Origin: an uncultured Treponema sp.
Lineage (GTDB): Bacteria; Spirochaetota; Spirochaetia; Treponematales; Treponemataceae
Direction of reading: 5' to 3'
Length of the DNA: 7,647 bases
Assembly (NCBI RefSeq): GCF_938029485.1
Contig: NZ_CALHGC010000219.1
Location: forward strand, 1 to 7,647
In this document: positions 5,803 to 7,647 of the stretch, piece after piece
How positions within the stretch are numbered: position 1 is the first letter of the stretch
Layout of the letters: each line of letters opens with the position of its first letter
Notes under the pieces: model-generated
What the model saw: only the letters and a program-made list of their open reading frames with translations
Database searches by the model: none
What the model was told of the DNA's origin: nothing
Program-made: the position numbers and the translations under genes

Positions 5803-7350
5803 TTACTCCCATTCAATGGTGGCAGGAGGTTTAGGGGTGATGTCATACACTACGCGGTTGATGCCTTTGACTTCGTTGATGATGCGGAGGGTAATCTTCT
5901 GCAGCAGCGGATACGGAATTTCCGCGACTTCGACCGTCATCGCATCGACGGAGGTTACCGCCCGTATCGCTATTAGGTTGTCATACGTTCTACCGTCGCC
6001 CATAGCGCCGACCGTGCGGACATTAGGAAAGACGGTAAAATACTGCCAAATAGAATCCGCCAAGCCCGCCTGCGCAATCTCTTCGCGGAGAATGGCATCG
6101 CTTTCTCGTACCCAATGCAGCCGTTCGGGAGTGATTTCTCCTAAGATACGCACGGCAAGTCCCGGCCCGGGGAAGGGCTGCCGTTTGACCAGTTCGTCGG
6201 GAATACCGAGCGCCGTGCCCAGCGCCCGCACCTCGTCCTTAAACAGCATCCGCAGCGGTTCAATCAATTCCTTAAAGTCGATATGCTCTGGAAGTCCGCC
6301 GACATTGTGATGAGATTTTATGACTGCTGCTTTTTTACTGCCGCCGGATTCAATAACATCGGGATAGATGGTCCCTTGTACCAAAAAGTCAACCGTGCCG
6401 ATCTTTTTCGCTTCTTCTTCAAAAACACGGATAAATTCTTCACCGATAATCTTCCGCTTGCGTTCGGGTTCGGTTACTCCGGCAAGTTTTTTTAAGAACC
6501 GCTCGGAGGCATCGACATGGATGATGTTAAGGCCGAGTGTTTCGCGGTAGGTTTTCAGCACCTGTGTCGCCTCATCTTTGCGTAAAAGTCCGTGATCGAC
6601 AAAAATACAGGTAAGCTGATCGCCGACAGCCTTATGCACCAGTACCGAAGCGACGGAGGAATCAACCCCGCCCGACAGAGCCGAAATAACCTTTTTGTTT
6701 CCGACTTTCCGTTTTATTTCCTGAATAACCGAGTCGGCGGCGGTTGCGGCATTCCAGACTTCGGTACATCCGCAAATGCCGCGCACAAAGTTTTTGAGCA
6801 TTTGCGTGCCGTATACGGAGTGTAATACTTCGGGATGGAATTGTACGCCGTAGCACCCGCGTTCGGTATTCGCCATTGCGGCGATAGGACAGTTATCCGT
6901 TTTCGCAATGGTTGTAAACCCTTCGGGAAGGGCGGATACGCTGTCGTTATGGCTCATCCACACGATGGAGTCCGCCGGGCAGTCCTTCCAAAGCGCTGCA
7001 CCTGCCGCATCTCCGCCGATGTACAGCTTTGTCTTACCGAATTCGCTTTTTTCTGCCGGCTGCACTTTTCCGCCGAGCAAATAGGTCATCAGCTGCATTC
7101 CGTAGCAGATACCCAACACCGGTACCCTTAAGTTGAATATTTCACGATTGCAGGTTGCCGCATCATCGGCATACACGGAGTCGGGCGCTCCGGATAAGAT
7201 GATTCCTTTTAAATCACTACTTTGTATGCGGGAAAGTTCTGTATCGAAAGGAAGCACTTCACAATATACTCCGCATTCGCGGACACGGCGGGCAATGAGC
7301 TGGCTATACTGCCCTCCGAAATCAAGGATAATAATTTTTTCTGTGCGCAT
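5803..7350 (-). CDS. guaA: GMP synthase (glutamine-hydrolysing)
   Basis: This 515-residue cytosolic enzyme makes GMP from XMP, ATP and glutamine, the last step of guanine nucleotide synthesis and also of xanthine salvage. The class I glutamine amidotransferase domain (1-190) has ILDFGGQYSQLIARRVRE at its start, the nucleophile Cys82 in GICYG, and His172 and Glu174 in QFHPE. The ATP pyrophosphatase domain (about 205-390) has the P-loop SGGVDSS (226-232). The C-terminal dimerisation and XMP-binding domain (about 392-515) has QPFPGPGLAVRILGE and the near-universal end KPPATIEWE. Length and motifs are those of an intact bacterial two-domain GuaA. ATG at 7350 is fixed by homology of the N-terminus, yet no ribosome-binding site precedes it and a strong promoter ends only five bases away. 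It is convergent with abiEii. Confidence 0.97.
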   Translation of the reverse strand: MRTEKIIILDFGGQYSQLIARRVRECGVYCEVLPFDTELSRIQSSDLKGIILSGAPDSVYADDAATCNREIFNLRVPVLGICYGMQLMTYLLGGKVQPAEKSEFGKTKLYIGGDAAGAALWKDCPADSIVWMSHNDSVSALPEGFTTIAKTDNCPIAAMANTERGCYGVQFHPEVLHSVYGTQMLKNFVRGICGCTEVWNAATAADSVIQEIKRKVGNKKVISALSGGVDSSVASVLVHKAVGDQLTCIFVDHGLLRKDEATQVLKTYRETLGLNIIHVDASERFLKKLAGVTEPERKRKIIGEEFIRVFEEEAKKIGTVDFLVQGTIYPDVIESGGSKKAAVIKSHHNVGGLPEHIDFKELIEPLRMLFKDEVRALGTALGIPDELVKRQPFPGPGLAVRILGEITPERLHWVRESDAILREEIAQAGLADSIWQYFTVFPNVRTVGAMGDGRTYDNLIAIRAVTSVDAMTVEVAEIPYPLLQKITLRIINEVKGINRVVYDITPKPPATIEWE

Positions 7351-7355
7351 AGCGT

Positions 7356-7384
7356 ACTATATCAGTGTATGACTTGTTAGACAA
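7356..7384 (-). promoter_or_regulatory. guaA promoter implying a leaderless mRNA
   Basis: On the minus strand TTGTCT (7384-7379), 17 bases, then TATAGT (7361-7356) preceded by TGA, an extended -10. Only ACGCT separates the -10 from the guaA ATG, so the predicted first base falls at or within a base or two of the A of ATG. The -35 overlaps a short dyad, CTTGT-TAG-ACAAG (7373-7385), which could be an operator. Confidence 0.55.
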
Positions 7385-7420
7385 GGAGTCTTTCGATTAG
7401 ATAAAAGGGCATCAATCTCC

Positions 7421-7449
7421 TTGAAATCTGCGGGGAAAACATATATACT
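7421..7449 (+). promoter_or_regulatory. Promoter for the octamer-repeat ORF
   Basis: TTGAAA (7421-7426), a 17-base spacer and TATACT (7444-7449), five of six matches in each hexamer. The predicted start is about 7456-7458, which coincides with the ATG at 7458, so this transcript too would have almost no leader. It diverges from the guaA promoter, with 36 bases between the two -35 elements. Confidence 0.5.
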
Positions 7450-7457
7450 CAGTATTA

Positions 7458-7647
7458 ATGGAAAGCAAGTGCATCGATAACAGTTCCAAATATTCTCACA
7501 AAAAAAGTGCAAAAAGTTTTGTAAAAATACTTGACATAGGCAAGCACATCGGGCAAAATCCGCAGTCTCGCAGTCTCGCAGTCTCGCAGTCTCGCAGTCT
7601 CGCAGTCTCGCAGTCTCGCAGTCTCGCAGTCTCGCAGTCTCGCAGTC
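7458..7647 (+). CDS. Partial ORF running through an octanucleotide repeat, unknown function
   Basis: An ATG at 7458 opens a frame with no stop up to the window end (63 whole codons visible). It begins MESKCIDNSSKYSHKK, continues SAKSFVKILDIGKHIGQNP and then enters an eight-residue repeat, QSRSLAVS, encoded by three 8-bp DNA units. The non-repeat part is Lys/Ser-rich with no signal peptide or membrane segment, and I recognise no family. There is no Shine-Dalgarno sequence, but a good promoter places the transcript start at or next to the ATG. If the repeat length varies, the reading frame beyond it would switch. An alternative is that the repeat lies in the leader of a later start codon, driven by the promoter at 7531-7559. 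The opposite strand is also open through here (7357-7647), but that frame is Cys-rich, lacks a visible start and runs into the guaA promoter, so I prefer this one. Confidence 0.4.
   Translation, partial: MESKCIDNSSKYSHKKSAKSFVKILDIGKHIGQNPQSRSLAVSQSRSLAVSQSRSLAVSQSRS
7531..7559 (+). promoter_or_regulatory. Alternative promoter abutting the repeat array
   Basis: A perfect TTGACA (7531-7536), 17 bases, then CAAAAT (7554-7559). It ends one base before the first repeat unit, so the array would lie in the transcribed start region. The -10 has four of six matches, including the final AAT. Confidence 0.35.
7561..7647. repeat. Tandem octanucleotide array (CGCAGTCT), about 10.9 copies, truncated by window end
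   Basis: Eighty-seven bases of perfect head-to-tail CGCAGTCT with no variant unit, continuing to the last base; the true copy number is unknown. The unit has no stop codon in any of six frames. Because 8 is not divisible by 3, all plus frames read the same cyclic peptide (RSLAVSQS) and all minus frames read RLRDCETA. Perfect identity across copies is typical of slippage-prone simple repeats and of recent expansion. Confidence 0.97.

Noticed and set aside
5768..6310. 180-codon plus-strand frame opposite the guaA 3' part
   Set aside because: Antisense shadow of guaA, starting inside the terminator hairpin; Ser/Arg-rich low-complexity translation typical of a reversed gene.
7357..7647. Minus-strand frame open from the window end through the repeat to a TAG at 7357-7359
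   Set aside because: The unit lacks stops on both strands, so openness is expected. The part outside the repeat is rich in Cys and Phe, has no visible start and would end inside the guaA promoter.
7561..7647. CRISPR array
   Set aside because: Units are 8 bp, contiguous and identical with no spacers.

Overview
The window looks like a chromosomal stretch of a host-associated bacterium, most likely a spirochaete of the Treponema type. That assignment is an inference from general protein character, the relaxed lipobox of the lipoprotein and the mixed base composition; no rRNA or marker search was possible. Housekeeping genes (a guaA-type GMP synthetase, an aminopeptidase P, a cell-wall hydrolase lipoprotein) are interleaved with AT-richer accessory genes, among them parts of three toxin-antitoxin (TA) families: BrnA, VapBC and AbiE.

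Layout. At 11-283 (+) lies a BrnA-type antitoxin whose expected BrnT partner would be outside the window. From 365 to 1475 (-) runs a compact unit read right to left: vapB, vapC, a 33-residue small ORF, and an alpha/beta-hydrolase remnant that overlaps the small ORF by ATGA. The hydrolase keeps its N-terminal half and its extreme C-terminus but appears to have lost the middle of the fold in frame. From 1553 to 3940 (-) is a two-gene operon, a glucosaminidase-like lipoprotein followed 12 nt later by a complete M24B Xaa-Pro aminopeptidase. A 297-nt divergent intergenic region (3941-4237) carries inverted repeats and promoters and leads into abiEi-abiEii (+, 4238-5732), a type IV TA/abortive-infection pair. 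A strong hairpin (5746-5790) separates this from convergent guaA (-, 5803-7350).

The right edge (7351-7647) is the most unusual part. It holds a guaA promoter placed so that the mRNA would be leaderless. A divergent promoter then points into an ORF starting at 7458 that runs off the window through a perfect tandem array of an 8-bp unit (CGCAGTCT, about 10.9 copies visible). Eight is not a multiple of three, so gain or loss of a unit would shift the frame of whatever follows. This has the architecture of a phase-variable locus, but the downstream gene is not visible.

I found no tRNA, rRNA, CRISPR array, insertion sequence or att site. The AbiE and VapBC modules belong to known families. The candidate undescribed items are the octamer-repeat ORF and the small ORF whose start site sits in a hairpin between vapC and the broken hydrolase.
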